From: Berkiella sp964496435
GTDB lineage: Bacteria; Pseudomonadota; Gammaproteobacteria; Berkiellales; Berkiellaceae
DNA length: 64,000 nt
Assembly: GCA_964496435.1 (NCBI GenBank)
Contig: CAZBZP010000013.1
Span: 38,478-102,477 of the forward strand
Direction: 5' to 3'
Position numbers and translations under genes: made by a program. This document shows positions 43,235 to 52,721 of this stretch, piece after piece. Below the pieces are notes generated by a model. The model was not told the origin of the DNA. It was given only the letters and a program-made list of their open reading frames with translations, and made no database searches. Each line of letters opens with the position of its first letter. Positions within the stretch are counted from its first letter, which is position 1.

Positions 43235-44194
43235 TTAATGTAATGGGAAAATATAATTCATCCAGGCTGCCATTCTTAATAAAATTTTTCTAATAATAGC
43301 AAGATGTTTAAAGTGATCGGTATAAATCGCTGATTGACCAAAAGCACCACCTGGAACGGTATTCACATATTGCTCATAACTTGGATCATTTATTTCAATG
43401 ACAACTGGAATTCTACCCGGGTAAGAGGCATTTCGTGAGTCTATTAAATCTCCTGAAGGAGATGCTTGACCTTCAGCTAAAACAGGCAAAACTTGGTTTA
43501 CTTCTCCTTTAAATATCTTGCCTGGGATCCCATCGAATATTACTTCAGCTTTATCACCAACTTTTAATCGTAATAAGCTATTTTGTCTGTACCAACCAAC
43601 AAAATAATAGGTTGACTGCGGAATGAAAATGACAAGAGGACGAAAAGGTAAGGTAACAGCCCTGGTACCAGGTCGAACAACTAATTGTGTAACAAAACCT
43701 TTTGAGGGTGCGCGAACGGTTGTCTGTGATAAATCATAATCTGCAAGTGAAATATCAGCCATTAATTGATTTACTTTGGCTTGATTGACTTCTAATTCGC
43801 GTTCTGGCATGGCTTGTTTTGCCACTAACACTTTGGCACGCTCTAAATCTGCTTTAGCCATGGTTAATTGGGCTTCCAAGGAGGCGCGCTTATCTTTGAA
43901 AGGTGCAGGATCAATTTGAAACAAAACATCACCTTTCTCTAAAGGCATATTTACGCTAACGGGCACATCTATAACCATACCACTTACATTAGGTGTAATA
44001 GGCGTACTTATAAAATATTGTCTGCTTATTTCAGAATAAGGGTGGTTATAATTCATGCCCATTAACAGAACACCAATCAGCACTATTCCACCCAATACAG
44101 CTGTAGGTACAGTCCATTTGTTAAGAGGGATCTTAAATATTTTAAAAATAAAGATACAAAGTGCGCTGTAGGTTAAGATAAGCAGCAGATCCAT
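43235..44194 (-). CDS. yiaV: HlyD-family membrane fusion protein (YiaV-like)
   Basis: 319 residues. Two N-terminal hydrophobic segments, then lipoyl half VNMPLEKGDVLFQIDPAPF, an alpha-hairpin (about 90-140), second half APSKGFVTQLVVRPGTRAV and a beta-barrel. Same arrangement as E. coli YiaV/AaeA-type adaptors. Encoded directly after the DUF3302 (YiaW-like) gene with a 1-nt overlap (TAATG type), as in yiaW-yiaV. Partner transporter is not adjacent. Confidence 0.88.
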   Translation of the reverse strand: MDLLLILTYSALCIFIFKIFKIPLNKWTVPTAVLGGIVLIGVLLMGMNYNHPYSEISRQYFISTPITPNVSGMVIDVPVSVNMPLEKGDVLFQIDPAPFKDKRASLEAQLTMAKADLERAKVLVAKQAMPERELEVNQAKVNQLMADISLADYDLSQTTVRAPSKGFVTQLVVRPGTRAVTLPFRPLVIFIPQSTYYFVGWYRQNSLLRLKVGDKAEVIFDGIPGKIFKGEVNQVLPVLAEGQASPSGDLIDSRNASYPGRIPVVIEINDPSYEQYVNTVPGGAFGQSAIYTDHFKHLAIIRKILLRMAAWMNYIFPLH

Positions 44195-44616
44195 TACGGC
44201 GTATCCTTATTCTCTTTATCTTCTTTTGCAGCAATGAGCGCTAATTGCGTTTTTAAGTCATGAATATCCTTTATAAAGGATTCTGTCTTTGTTTTATATT
44301 CAGATTCAATTTTTTCAAGCTTAATATGCTGTTGCTCCGTGAGTAGCACCAATTGTGAAATAATGGCTTTTTCTTCAGTATTATCAATAAAACCCCAACC
44401 TCTATCTGGACGGTAAAGGGTTGCCCAAATCCACAAGAAAGGCCAAATAACGTGTAAGGTAAACAAACTTATCCAACCGGCAATATGAATGGCATCTTGT
44501 TGTGGATGCTGACGTGATTTAGCTATTTCATAGGGGATATCATGAATAGCGATAATGCCGTAAAAGATAACGATTGCTACAAAAATTAACAGTGCTAAAG
44601 CGATATAATCCAGCAT
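44194..44616 (-). CDS. yiaW: DUF3302 inner-membrane protein (YiaW-like)
   Basis: 140 residues with two membrane helices (about 5-24 and 45-65), DIPYEIAKSRQHP between them, then the LYRPDRGWGF motif of DUF3302 and a charged coiled-coil tail. Forms an operon with the downstream HlyD-family gene, matching the E. coli yiaW-yiaV order. Confidence 0.88.
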   Translation of the reverse strand: MLDYIALALLIFVAIVIFYGIIAIHDIPYEIAKSRQHPQQDAIHIAGWISLFTLHVIWPFLWIWATLYRPDRGWGFIDNTEEKAIISQLVLLTEQQHIKLEKIESEYKTKTESFIKDIHDLKTQLALIAAKEDKENKDTP

Positions 44617-44718
44617 TGCTTGCCCCCTTATTAAATAGTAGTAAGGAGGCTACAATGTTGCTACTTTACAGCTTTAAAAGTTTTTGTATATTTCAGTAAT
44701 TCTTAGAGAAAATTGTTT

Positions 44719-45861
44719 CTAACATGTAAACAATCCTCTAAAGCCTGACTTTTGTTCAATATCCATTGGTTCACAATACTCTTCAACATCCATTGAATGA
44801 AGATGAGAGCGGCTAAAATTTGTGAGAAAAGATCTTTTTTGATCTTGCTTCATGTTAATTGCGTTTTCAAGTTCTGCTTTGTTGGGGTATTCTTGTTGAG
44901 AAAGCCATTCTTGGGAAATGTGCAGCCCTACGTTCCCTAGAGTGAGCAATTCTGAAAATCGAAATCTATGTTCTTGATATTCAATTTGAAAGTTATGATA
45001 CATCATAAACCCAACAAGTTTTTGTGAAGCTAATTGATGAGGGTTAGCGAAGGATGAGAAATGAAGCAGGGAATTTATCATTTTTATAAATGCTTCGAAA
45101 ACTTCATCTTGGGTTAAAACATATAACCCCTTATATTGTGCAAAATTTTTAAAATTATTTAATAAAGATGAGGTCTCATCTGCGAGCATTGGCCTAAATG
45201 AGGCAGTATTATTGGAAAACAATTCAATTGAATTTTGACTAATATATCCATCAATGGCATGGCTTAACGCTTCCAAATTCAGGGTGTTATACTCAAAGGT
45301 ATAGGTGAGATAGTTTGATAATGTTTGCATTGCATCTTGCTGAATTTTTTCCTGATGCGCTTTCTCACGGTTTTGTGCTTCAATTGTTTTATTTATAAAT
45401 CTTAGCAAAAGGTTTTCAAATGATTTTAGATGAGGGGCATTATGCTTGTTCAGCCATTTATAGGCATCGTGCTGTAAATCATGAAATTTACCTTGCCTTG
45501 CTTGTTCCTTAAATGAGTAAATCTCATCATCTTTTACAACTGTTATATCTTTATAAACTAAAAATGCGAACAACTGTTTAGCATGCTGTGTTTCTACTGA
45601 GGCTAATTTTGAATGATAATCTCTGGAGACAGCACTTTGTAGTTCATCGCAAAATCGGCGCAAAAATGTTTTAGTTAGCATGTAGTGATCAACATTTCTC
45701 TCTAATCCAGAAAATGCCTTACTAACGCCATTGGGTAATTGGATGTATACTAATTCTTCAGTAGGGTGTTTATAAAAGTGAGCGAAAAGTTGATTTTCTT
45801 CCATTTCGTTTACAAATGTCACAAATTCTTGGACAGAAAATTGAGTTGATGATCTTGGCAT
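44719..45861 (-). CDS. Hypothetical helical protein, 380 aa
   Basis: Not recognised. Nearly all-helical by composition, hydrophilic, with no signal peptide or membrane segment. Contains many aromatic residues and a Gln/Lys-rich segment around 165-185. Single gene with AT-rich flanks. Its orphan, helical, cytosolic character resembles unclassified effectors in Legionellales, but no motif supports a function. Confidence 0.65.
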   Translation of the reverse strand: MPRSSTQFSVQEFVTFVNEMEENQLFAHFYKHPTEELVYIQLPNGVSKAFSGLERNVDHYMLTKTFLRRFCDELQSAVSRDYHSKLASVETQHAKQLFAFLVYKDITVVKDDEIYSFKEQARQGKFHDLQHDAYKWLNKHNAPHLKSFENLLLRFINKTIEAQNREKAHQEKIQQDAMQTLSNYLTYTFEYNTLNLEALSHAIDGYISQNSIELFSNNTASFRPMLADETSSLLNNFKNFAQYKGLYVLTQDEVFEAFIKMINSLLHFSSFANPHQLASQKLVGFMMYHNFQIEYQEHRFRFSELLTLGNVGLHISQEWLSQQEYPNKAELENAINMKQDQKRSFLTNFSRSHLHSMDVEEYCEPMDIEQKSGFRGLFTC

Positions 45862-46055
45862 TATAAAATCCTACAAATATTGCTTTGAAAAATTAAAAAG
45901 GGAATGTAGTGGTGTTATGAAAAGTTCTCAATTTAAAACAGATAAGCTGTCATGTTTGAAGTATTAAACGCTCACAAGAAAGATAACTAAATTCTATTTT
46001 GCTTTTAATTGGGCGTGAAAAATATCAGAAAAATAACTAATTTAATAGCTTTATT

Positions 46056-46928
46056 TTAAACTTCATCTTGAGTAAAGAAGTCGATAAAGTTTCTAATTTT
46101 GGGCTGCACAAAGCGAGTAGGTTGATAATAAAGATAAACTGGAATTATTTTTTGATGTAATTCAGGTAGGATTTCAATTAGCTGCTTATTGTCTAAGGCT
46201 TGTTTGAGAATATAATCATGCAAGCGCACCATGCCTAAGCCTTGGATAGCACAATCGCGCATTAAGCGACTGTCATTGAGCCATAAAATGGGATTGATGA
46301 TGACTTCTTCATTATTATCTAATTGTATTATGTTATCCGGAACCCTCATGTGATGGGTGATATAATGATGCTTTCTGAGCTCTTGTGCTGTTTTGGGCAT
46401 GCCATGTTTTTTTAAATAATCCGGTGAAGCGCATAGAATATAACGCGTGCTGGCTATTTGACGTCGTTTGAGATCGGGCGGTCCCTCCATAGAAATACCC
46501 ACTATAATATCAATGCCTTCTTGCCCAAGATCAGGAAACTTTTCTGCAACGTCAATTTTGAGCTGTAAATTAGGATTTTGCGCTAGAAAATGAGGCAAGC
46601 GAGGCAAAATAAAGGTTTCTGCAAAGTAGCGATTGCACATGACATGTAATAATCCCTTCGCTTCCTTTTGATTCCCTTTGATCATTAATTCGGCATCGAT
46701 GAAATCGCTTAAAGTCTTTTTACATTGTTGATAATAGGCTTGGCCAAGTTCGGTGAGCGTTAAACGTCTTGTTGTGCGTGATAGTAATTGGACTTGTAAA
46801 TCCTGTTCAAGCTTGGTGATTTGACGGCTTACGGCAGGTGTTGAAAGCTTAAGCTTCTTGGCAGCTTTGGCAAAGCTCATTTCCTCAATAACTGTAATAA
46901 AGGTGGTAATACACTCAAGTTTGTTCAT
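46056..46928 (-). CDS. LysR-type transcriptional regulator
   Basis: 290 residues. N-terminal winged HTH (FAKAAKKLKLSTPAVSRQIT, about 21-40) followed by the two-lobe effector-binding domain. I chose the ATG at 46928, where the standard LTTR N-terminus MNKLECITTFI begins; an upstream in-frame ATG at 46979 is less likely. Divergent from the MFS gene at 47035 with a 106-bp intergenic region, so regulation of that transporter is the natural hypothesis. Confidence 0.92.
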   Translation of the reverse strand: MNKLECITTFITVIEEMSFAKAAKKLKLSTPAVSRQITKLEQDLQVQLLSRTTRRLTLTELGQAYYQQCKKTLSDFIDAELMIKGNQKEAKGLLHVMCNRYFAETFILPRLPHFLAQNPNLQLKIDVAEKFPDLGQEGIDIIVGISMEGPPDLKRRQIASTRYILCASPDYLKKHGMPKTAQELRKHHYITHHMRVPDNIIQLDNNEEVIINPILWLNDSRLMRDCAIQGLGMVRLHDYILKQALDNKQLIEILPELHQKIIPVYLYYQPTRFVQPKIRNFIDFFTQDEV

Positions 46929-46978
46929 TTTAGCTTGATTGTTGCAAATAGGTAAATAAATATTAACAAAAACATGCA

Positions 46979-47006
46979 TTGTTTACAAATAAATAACAAA
47001 TATACT
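46979..47006 (+). promoter_or_regulatory. Possible promoter of the MFS gene (and LTTR operator region)
   Basis: TTGTTT (46979-46984), a 16-nt spacer and TATACT (47001-47006), 29 nt before the ATG. The surrounding AT-rich 106 bp is where a LysR box (T-N11-A with dyad) would lie; I see no unambiguous one. Confidence 0.35.
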
Positions 47007-47034
47007 ATAGAGGAAGCAGAAAATAGGTAAGATC

Positions 47035-48213
47035 ATGAAAGCAAATAAGCCACAATTCATTACATTAATCCTGATGATGTCTTTTGCCTCAGTAAATGCT
47101 GTGATGTTCACACCAGCATTACCTGATATAGCCCAGTATTTTGGTATTACAGAAGATATTGCGCAGTATACGTTGTCATTATTCCTGATTGGTTATGCTA
47201 TTGGGCAACTCATCTATGGCCCTTTGGCAAGTCGATTTGGTCGCATTCAAACTTTATACATAGGAATAATACTGCAGATCCTGGCAAGTTTAGCTTGTGC
47301 TTTTTCTGGCTTATTCGATTCTTTCTTGATGCTTGTGATAAGCCGCTTTTTAGTTGCATTAGGCTCGGGTGTAGGGTTAAAAATGACTTTTACCATCGTA
47401 AACGAAACTGAAGAGCCCACGCAGGCGAGTCGTAAAATATCCTATTTGATGCTGACATTTGCCATAACGCCAGGTTTGGGGGTTGCCTTAGGGGGATTCT
47501 TAAACAATTCATATGGTTGGATGAGTTGCTTTATTGCTGGGGCAATTCATGGCCTTGTTTTATTGTTCTTTATTTCACGTTTACCCAAGATGAACTGTAT
47601 TCTCGATACCCAAGCTTTATCATGGTCACATTTAAAGCGTGCTTATGCCTTGCAGTTTAGGAATAGAACCTTAATATTAGGCGCTCTCTTAATGGGGATG
47701 TCTACTTGCATTGTCTATGCTTTTGCTGCAATTGCGCCATTTATTGCCATCAATATCATGAAAATGAACAGTAATGATTATGGTTTGGCTAATATTATTC
47801 CTTCAATTGGACTTGTGATAGGCTCATTGAGTTGTGCCAAATTAGTAATAAAACATCCCATAAAATCACTTATAAAATACGGTGTTTTGATTTGTACGCT
47901 GGGCGTAGTGATGATGGGGTTATTAATGATACTTGAATTGCCAGCAATATTATCCTTATTTGTTCCTATGATAATTATCTATATTGGCGCATCCTACATT
48001 TTGCCAACTGCCTCGAGTTTTGCTTTGAGCAAAGTAGAAGATAAAGCACATGGCTCTGCAGTATTGAATTTTATCAATATGGGGATGGCAACAGTTTTGG
48101 TGTTAAGCTTAGGTGAATTAACGATAACGCCTATGGTTTTACCTGCTGCTTTTATTTGTATATGTTGTGCAATGGGTTTAATTGGCTATAGATTGTTAAA
48201 GAGCTCGAATTAG
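47035..48213 (+). CDS. MFS transporter (Bcr/CflA-like)
   Basis: 392 residues, about 12 membrane helices. Drug:H+ antiporter-1 pattern: FTPALPDIAQYFGI, GQLIYGPLASRFGR (motif A, loop 2-3) and MLTFAITPGLGVALGGFL (antiporter motif C-like). Divergent from the LysR regulator that may control it. Exports probably a small molecule or drug. AGGT lies before the ATG. Confidence 0.92.
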   Translation: MKANKPQFITLILMMSFASVNAVMFTPALPDIAQYFGITEDIAQYTLSLFLIGYAIGQLIYGPLASRFGRIQTLYIGIILQILASLACAFSGLFDSFLMLVISRFLVALGSGVGLKMTFTIVNETEEPTQASRKISYLMLTFAITPGLGVALGGFLNNSYGWMSCFIAGAIHGLVLLFFISRLPKMNCILDTQALSWSHLKRAYALQFRNRTLILGALLMGMSTCIVYAFAAIAPFIAINIMKMNSNDYGLANIIPSIGLVIGSLSCAKLVIKHPIKSLIKYGVLICTLGVVMMGLLMILELPAILSLFVPMIIIYIGASYILPTASSFALSKVEDKAHGSAVLNFINMGMATVLVLSLGELTITPMVLPAAFICICCAMGLIGYRLLKSSN

Positions 48214-48821
48214 TAATGAATGTTGACACGTGTGTGCCCAATATTAACGAACTCCTCATTGAGCCATTGGGCATCTTCAGGAGACATTCTGACGCAACCA
48301 TGGCTTGCGTTGTAGTTCGGTACAGAGTTTGAGCCATGCAAGGCATAGCCACCATGAAAAAACATGCAATAGGGCATAGGTGCGCCGCCGCGACCAACAG
48401 GAAATTTTGTTGATTTACAATCTTCGTCGCCTTTTCTAAATATTGCAAAAGTACCTGTAACTGTCGTGCATTCACTATCAATATCAGCGCAATATTCCTT
48501 TCCCCCTGAGACATGACCTCCCCGAACAAATTCGCCCTCATTATTGTAAGCAGACCAGCTGAGATTATTTAAGTCTACTTCTATTAAATCTTTTTTTGTT
48601 GGATTAAATTCGTCTCTATCAGTATCAATACTTTTATACTTTGCTTCTTTCTTAGGTTCAGAGTTAGCATCAATGGGATATGCGACGACATAGCCTGGTC
48701 CCATTTGTTGACACTGATATCGACCAGATTGGCAAAGAGATGTTTCATCTTCCCCGAAGGCTGTTGCGCTTAAGCAAAGGGTAAATATTGTTAATAGCAT
48801 CAGATCTATGTTTTTGTTCAT
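48210..48821 (-). CDS. L,D-transpeptidase (YkuD family), copy 2
   Basis: 203 residues. Signal peptide IDLMLLTIFTLCLSATAFG. Catalytic motif HGSNSVPNYNASHGCVRMS with the active Cys, preceded by PVGRGGAPMPYCMFFHGGYA. Paralog of the gene at 38942-39532; the mature N-terminal region differs, with an extra acidic segment (TDRDEFNPTKKDLIEVDL). Its 3' end overlaps the convergent MFS gene by 4 bp. Confidence 0.92.
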   Translation of the reverse strand: MNKNIDLMLLTIFTLCLSATAFGEDETSLCQSGRYQCQQMGPGYVVAYPIDANSEPKKEAKYKSIDTDRDEFNPTKKDLIEVDLNNLSWSAYNNEGEFVRGGHVSGGKEYCADIDSECTTVTGTFAIFRKGDEDCKSTKFPVGRGGAPMPYCMFFHGGYALHGSNSVPNYNASHGCVRMSPEDAQWLNEEFVNIGHTRVNIHY

Positions 48822-48936
48822 AGGCGTATTTCCACAGATTTGATGGTATAGACAACTGAAAATGAGATTTTGTTTCCAAGTTAGGTGTTAGCTTGGGATG
48901 GTGAATATTTTGAGATATGTAAAGCAATGAAAAAGA

Positions 48937-49632
48937 TTAAAAATCCATTTTCGAAAAATCTCCCTTATGGGCGATTTTAGCTTGCTCTTGGTTGGGGGCT
49001 TGTAATTCTGTTTGTTGTTGCGCCAAAGAAAACATCGGCGTTAGCGATGGTGAGGTATTTCTTCTTATTAGAGGGCTGCTTTTATCACTAAGGTGGCCGC
49101 TAAAATGAGGTGAGGTTGCAGATCGCTTGCGTATGCCCTCAGATGGGGAGCTTAAATAATCTTTTAATGATTGAATCGTTAGCACTCTGGATGAAATGGC
49201 AGTGCTGATATGCGAATCTTTTAACAAATGACACAGTTTTAAAACATCTTCATCAAATTTATTATTGTTGTCCATTACCATCATGCGAGGATTAAACTGA
49301 AGCACATTAGCGAGAGCAGCAGTTGTACTGCTATAACCAATAATGATTGACTCCTCAAAATTTTCCAAGAGATATTGCAACAATTTAGCATTTATTTCGT
49401 TTGATGCCGGTGTGCCATAATTTGCCTCCACAATAATCACATCAACTTGATTTTCATTTGTATTAGCGTCATTGAGGACTTGCTTCAATTGTTCTTGCGC
49501 ATTTTCTAGTGAATAATGAGCTGCAACAGTGTAGGGGACTGCGATAACTTCTACATTTGGAACTTTTTTTAAAACATTGCTTAGAAAAAATTCTGTAAAT
49601 TTGTGATGCACTATAATTAAAACTTTACTCAT
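48937..49632 (-). CDS. Hypothetical protein with possible degenerate receiver-like fold, 231 aa
   Basis: Not firmly recognised. The first 130 residues alternate strand and helix like a response-regulator receiver (KVLIIVHHKFTEFFL, VDVIIVEANYG, SIIIGYSSTTAA), but the usual acidic pocket and phospho-Asp context are not clear. The last 70 residues are Ser/Pro-rich and disordered. No output domain. A Rossmann-like fold of another kind is equally possible. Confidence 0.65.
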   Translation of the reverse strand: MSKVLIIVHHKFTEFFLSNVLKKVPNVEVIAVPYTVAAHYSLENAQEQLKQVLNDANTNENQVDVIIVEANYGTPASNEINAKLLQYLLENFEESIIIGYSSTTAALANVLQFNPRMMVMDNNNKFDEDVLKLCHLLKDSHISTAISSRVLTIQSLKDYLSSPSEGIRKRSATSPHFSGHLSDKSSPLIRRNTSPSLTPMFSLAQQQTELQAPNQEQAKIAHKGDFSKMDF

Positions 49633-49815
49633 TTAACAAAATAACTTAATACTGGGTGAATACTTTATTCTATAATGAACTCCCTTGAATATAAAACTAA
49701 AATGTAATTAATAAGGGGGCTGATAAATATCTTTGAAATGTTGCATAAAACAACTTTTGTATTTCAGTAATTTAAGGTAGTATTCGCGCTCAAAAATTTT
49801 GAAGAGTTATAAGGA

Positions 49816-50409
49816 TTATAATGAGAAAATCCCTTTATACTCATATATATTTCCAAAGATTGGATGTGTAAAGTGCATTTCCATTCCGAAGGAATCATCT
49901 GAGATTACCCATTCTCTAGAATCACAGCGCCCCAAAAAGACGCCTAAGGGAAGTGGGAGATACCATCTAAATAGTTTTAGCACATAGCCTTTATGCCTTA
50001 AATAGATCTGATTATCCTGAAAACAATAAGCAGCTTTGTAACCTAAATTAAATCTTGTTATTTCAACTAAAATGTTATCTTTTAAGCGCAGCATTTTGCT
50101 TTTGAATACAAATGGTTTTCTATTGGGGTAAGAAAATGTACGATGAAAACAAAATGCTAAGGGTTGTGATTGGCAGCTAAATTTTACGACAACTGGAATG
50201 TCATTTTCCGCGATGGGTGGTAAAACCGTCGGCATAAAAATTTTTAATAATTTGAACCATAATGAAAATGAAACAGACATATTACCCTTAACAATTACCT
50301 CCTTTTCGTCAGCAGGTGCGCAGGCATAATGACGTTTAAAAACATCTGGCATGCTTTCCCACTGTGGACCAAAGATAGGCTCGAAAAAAGGTTGCTCTGG
50401 TTTTATCAT
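49816..50409 (-). CDS. DUF4166 protein
   Basis: 197 residues. Matches the DUF4166 pattern: FEPIFGPQWESMPDVFKRHY at the N-terminus, FSLWFKLLKIFMPT, CFHRTFSYPN and the C-terminal EMHFTHPIFGNIYEYKG. Function unknown; in other bacteria this domain is often found with membrane or SDR-type proteins. Monocistronic minus-strand gene. Confidence 0.85.
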   Translation of the reverse strand: MIKPEQPFFEPIFGPQWESMPDVFKRHYACAPADEKEVIVKGNMSVSFSLWFKLLKIFMPTVLPPIAENDIPVVVKFSCQSQPLAFCFHRTFSYPNRKPFVFKSKMLRLKDNILVEITRFNLGYKAAYCFQDNQIYLRHKGYVLKLFRWYLPLPLGVFLGRCDSREWVISDDSFGMEMHFTHPIFGNIYEYKGIFSL

Positions 50410-50564
50410 TAATTAGCTCTATTTTGGTAAATCTTTTTGCCATTTAAGATGATTGATGCCCTAAAGTCAATTTATACAGTGTTTTAATATCTAGATTAAA
50501 ATGAAGAACGCTCAAAATTGATGCTAATTATATATAGGATAGGATCTCAATATGAGGATATCCT

Positions 50565-52079
50565 GTGAATGAGATGAAAGAAACCCTAAAAGATGTGCCC
50601 AAACGAACGCCGGATAGGCCCAATGATGTGTCTGAAGCGCGTTTTGATGAGGCCTTAGTAAAAATTGCGAGCAGAAATTCACTCATGAGCCTTCCGGCTG
50701 CGTTATGCTGTGCTACTTTGCTTTACTTTGGGGTTAAATATACAGCAGACGTTCCTCATTTAATAATTTGGTATATGGCTGCAATCGGTATTTATTTACT
50801 ACGAATTGTTCATGTTTTTTATTATCATTTAAAACCTCAAAAGATAAAAGATTTTCAAAAATACTACTTCATTCTTGCGACATTAACTGCTTGCGTGTGG
50901 GGTTCGGCAGGGTCCATATTGATGCCACCAAACAACCTTATTGCACAGATGATGGTTATTATTATTCTTTGTGGCATATCCGTTGGCGGGATCCAATCAT
51001 TACAGTCGAATTTAGTAGCAAGCTTGAGCTTTGCTTTAATAATAACCATACCACTTTCAACATGGTTATTTATGCAAAATGCTGTAGAATTTTATGTTAT
51101 GGGTTTGTCTGTTGTAACCTACATGGTGTATTTACTGTATTCAGCGGTGCATAGTCATAGATTATTAATGGAAGCATTAAAACTAAAATATGAAAATGTT
51201 GATTTGGTTGAAAATTTACGCATTGCCAACAAAGACTTAAAAAAGAGTTTAGCCTCAATTAACAAATTGGTATCTGAGCTTGAACAGGCAAAAAATGAAG
51301 CAGATGTTGCCAATCAGATAAAATCAGCCTTCGTTGCTAATATGAGTCATGAATTAAGAACGCCTTTAAATGCCATTTTAGGTTTTAGTGAAATTTTATT
51401 AGAAGATGCTAAAGCCGCCAATTTAACCCAACAAGTATCCCACTTGAAAAAAATCATTGATTCAGGTAAGCATTTGCTAAGCCTGGTGAATGATGTTCTG
51501 GATTTATCCAAAATTGAAGCAGGTAAAATGGATGTATATCTTGAAGATGTTACAATAATGGACATTGCCAAAGAGATTGAGATGATGATGCAACCTTTGG
51601 TTCACAAAACAGATAATAAACTTGTAATCAGTATATCTGATGAGTTGAGCTATATGCACACGGACATGGTGAAGCTCAGGCAATGTTTAATTAATTTATT
51701 GAGTAATGCTAACAAGTTTACAAAACAGGGAACAATTACATTAGATATTCACCCTGTGAAAATTGAACATATTGATTATATTGAATTTGCTGTCATTGAT
51801 TCAGGGATTGGGATCCCTAAAGATAAGGTAGAAAAATTATTCAAGGCGTTTTCGCAAGCCGATATCGGCACCTCAAGGCAGTATGGCGGAACAGGTTTAG
51901 GTCTTTATATTACAGAGAAATTGTGTAAGCTCTTAGGCGGAAAAATCGCTGTTAGCAGTGAAGAGAATAAAGGTTCGACATTTTCAATAATCCTACCACA
52001 ATGTTCAACGACATTTCTCGAGACCCAAAAAGGCATACATAAAAAGCCAATGGCTGGGGAACTGCGAAATGTTAATTAA
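50565..52079 (+). CDS. Membrane sensor histidine kinase
   Basis: 504 residues. Six predicted membrane helices (about 40-195), a short coiled coil, then DHp with H-box NMSHELRTPLNAILGF (His262) and a HATPase domain with N-box (CLINLLSNANKF), G1 (DSGIGIP), F-box and G2 (GGTGLGLYI). No periplasmic sensor domain, so sensing is within the membrane. GTG start at 50565 with GAGG 7 nt upstream. Overlaps the response regulator by 11 bp: an operonic two-component pair. Confidence 0.94.
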   Translation: MNEMKETLKDVPKRTPDRPNDVSEARFDEALVKIASRNSLMSLPAALCCATLLYFGVKYTADVPHLIIWYMAAIGIYLLRIVHVFYYHLKPQKIKDFQKYYFILATLTACVWGSAGSILMPPNNLIAQMMVIIILCGISVGGIQSLQSNLVASLSFALIITIPLSTWLFMQNAVEFYVMGLSVVTYMVYLLYSAVHSHRLLMEALKLKYENVDLVENLRIANKDLKKSLASINKLVSELEQAKNEADVANQIKSAFVANMSHELRTPLNAILGFSEILLEDAKAANLTQQVSHLKKIIDSGKHLLSLVNDVLDLSKIEAGKMDVYLEDVTIMDIAKEIEMMMQPLVHKTDNKLVISISDELSYMHTDMVKLRQCLINLLSNANKFTKQGTITLDIHPVKIEHIDYIEFAVIDSGIGIPKDKVEKLFKAFSQADIGTSRQYGGTGLGLYITEKLCKLLGGKIAVSSEENKGSTFSIILPQCSTTFLETQKGIHKKPMAGELRNVN

Positions 52080-52455
52080 AATTTTATTAGTAGAAGATAA
52101 TGAATTAAACGCAGATATGCTACAAGCGCGTTTGCAAAGAACAGGCTTCGAAGTGATTTGGGCTAAAGATGGTTCTCAAGGCATATCTCTAGCAAAATCT
52201 CAATTGCCGCACATAATTTTGATGGATTTAAGCTTACCTATAGTTGATGGCTGGACAGCCGCTAGCGAACTCAAACAGGCCAAAGAAACTAAACATATTC
52301 CCATTATTGCGCTTACTGCGCATGCAATGTCAGGTGATAGAGCAAAAGCTTTAAAAGCAGGTTGTGATGAGTATGATACAAAACCAATCGAATATGATAG
52401 ATTGCTTAATAAAATTGAAAGTTGCTTAAATAAAACGGGCTTTAAGAGCCAATAA
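52069..52455 (+). CDS. Response regulator, receiver only (CheY-like)
   Basis: 128 residues, a single receiver domain: acidic pair VEDN, phospho-acceptor Asp53 in ILMDLSLP, Thr in ALTAHAM and Lys in DTKPIEYD. No output domain, so it works by protein interaction or as a phosphorelay intermediate. Starts inside the kinase gene (11-bp overlap). Confidence 0.94.
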   Translation: MLIKILLVEDNELNADMLQARLQRTGFEVIWAKDGSQGISLAKSQLPHIILMDLSLPIVDGWTAASELKQAKETKHIPIIALTAHAMSGDRAKALKAGCDEYDTKPIEYDRLLNKIESCLNKTGFKSQ

Positions 52456-52472
52456 TTTTCATTATTGGCTCT
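52445..52472. terminator. Bidirectional terminator between convergent genes
   Basis: Perfect 12-bp stem AGAGCCAATAAT (52445-52456) / ATTATTGGCTCT (52461-52472) with loop TTTC; it overlaps the last codons of the response regulator and precedes the stop of the minus-strand peptide gene. Confidence 0.75.
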
Positions 52473-52478
52473 AAGGTG

Positions 52479-52712
52479 CTATGGAATATCACCGTTGATA
52501 ACAAACTCATGAGCAACATTCGGATCATAGAAATCACTATTGCAATATTTCACAAGCGAATGAACAGCAGACGCAATGTCAAAACCTGCTTCTCCACGAC
52601 CAACTAGAATCATCATACGCGTGTTTAAACACAACATATCTGCAGTGGGTTCACCGTGTGTAAATTCACCTGCACTAATTTCATTTGTTTCAAATGTTGT
52701 TAAAGTTCTCAT
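52479..52712 (-). CDS. Putative double-glycine-leader-like peptide, copy A, 77 aa
   Basis: Small ORF with AGGAG before the ATG. The N-terminus MRTLTTFETNEISAGE resembles bacteriocin/RiPP double-glycine leaders (hydrophobic/acidic spacing, then I-S-A-G). The core has DMLCL, GRGE, FDIASAVHSL, KYC and AHEF. It aligns without gaps with the upstream copy, about 44 of 77 identical by hand count; both conserve Cys28 and Cys57. No peptidase-exporter gene is adjacent. Function unknown. Confidence 0.7.
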   Translation of the reverse strand: MRTLTTFETNEISAGEFTHGEPTADMLCLNTRMMILVGRGEAGFDIASAVHSLVKYCNSDFYDPNVAHEFVINGDIP

Positions 52713-52721
52713 GGTTTTCTC

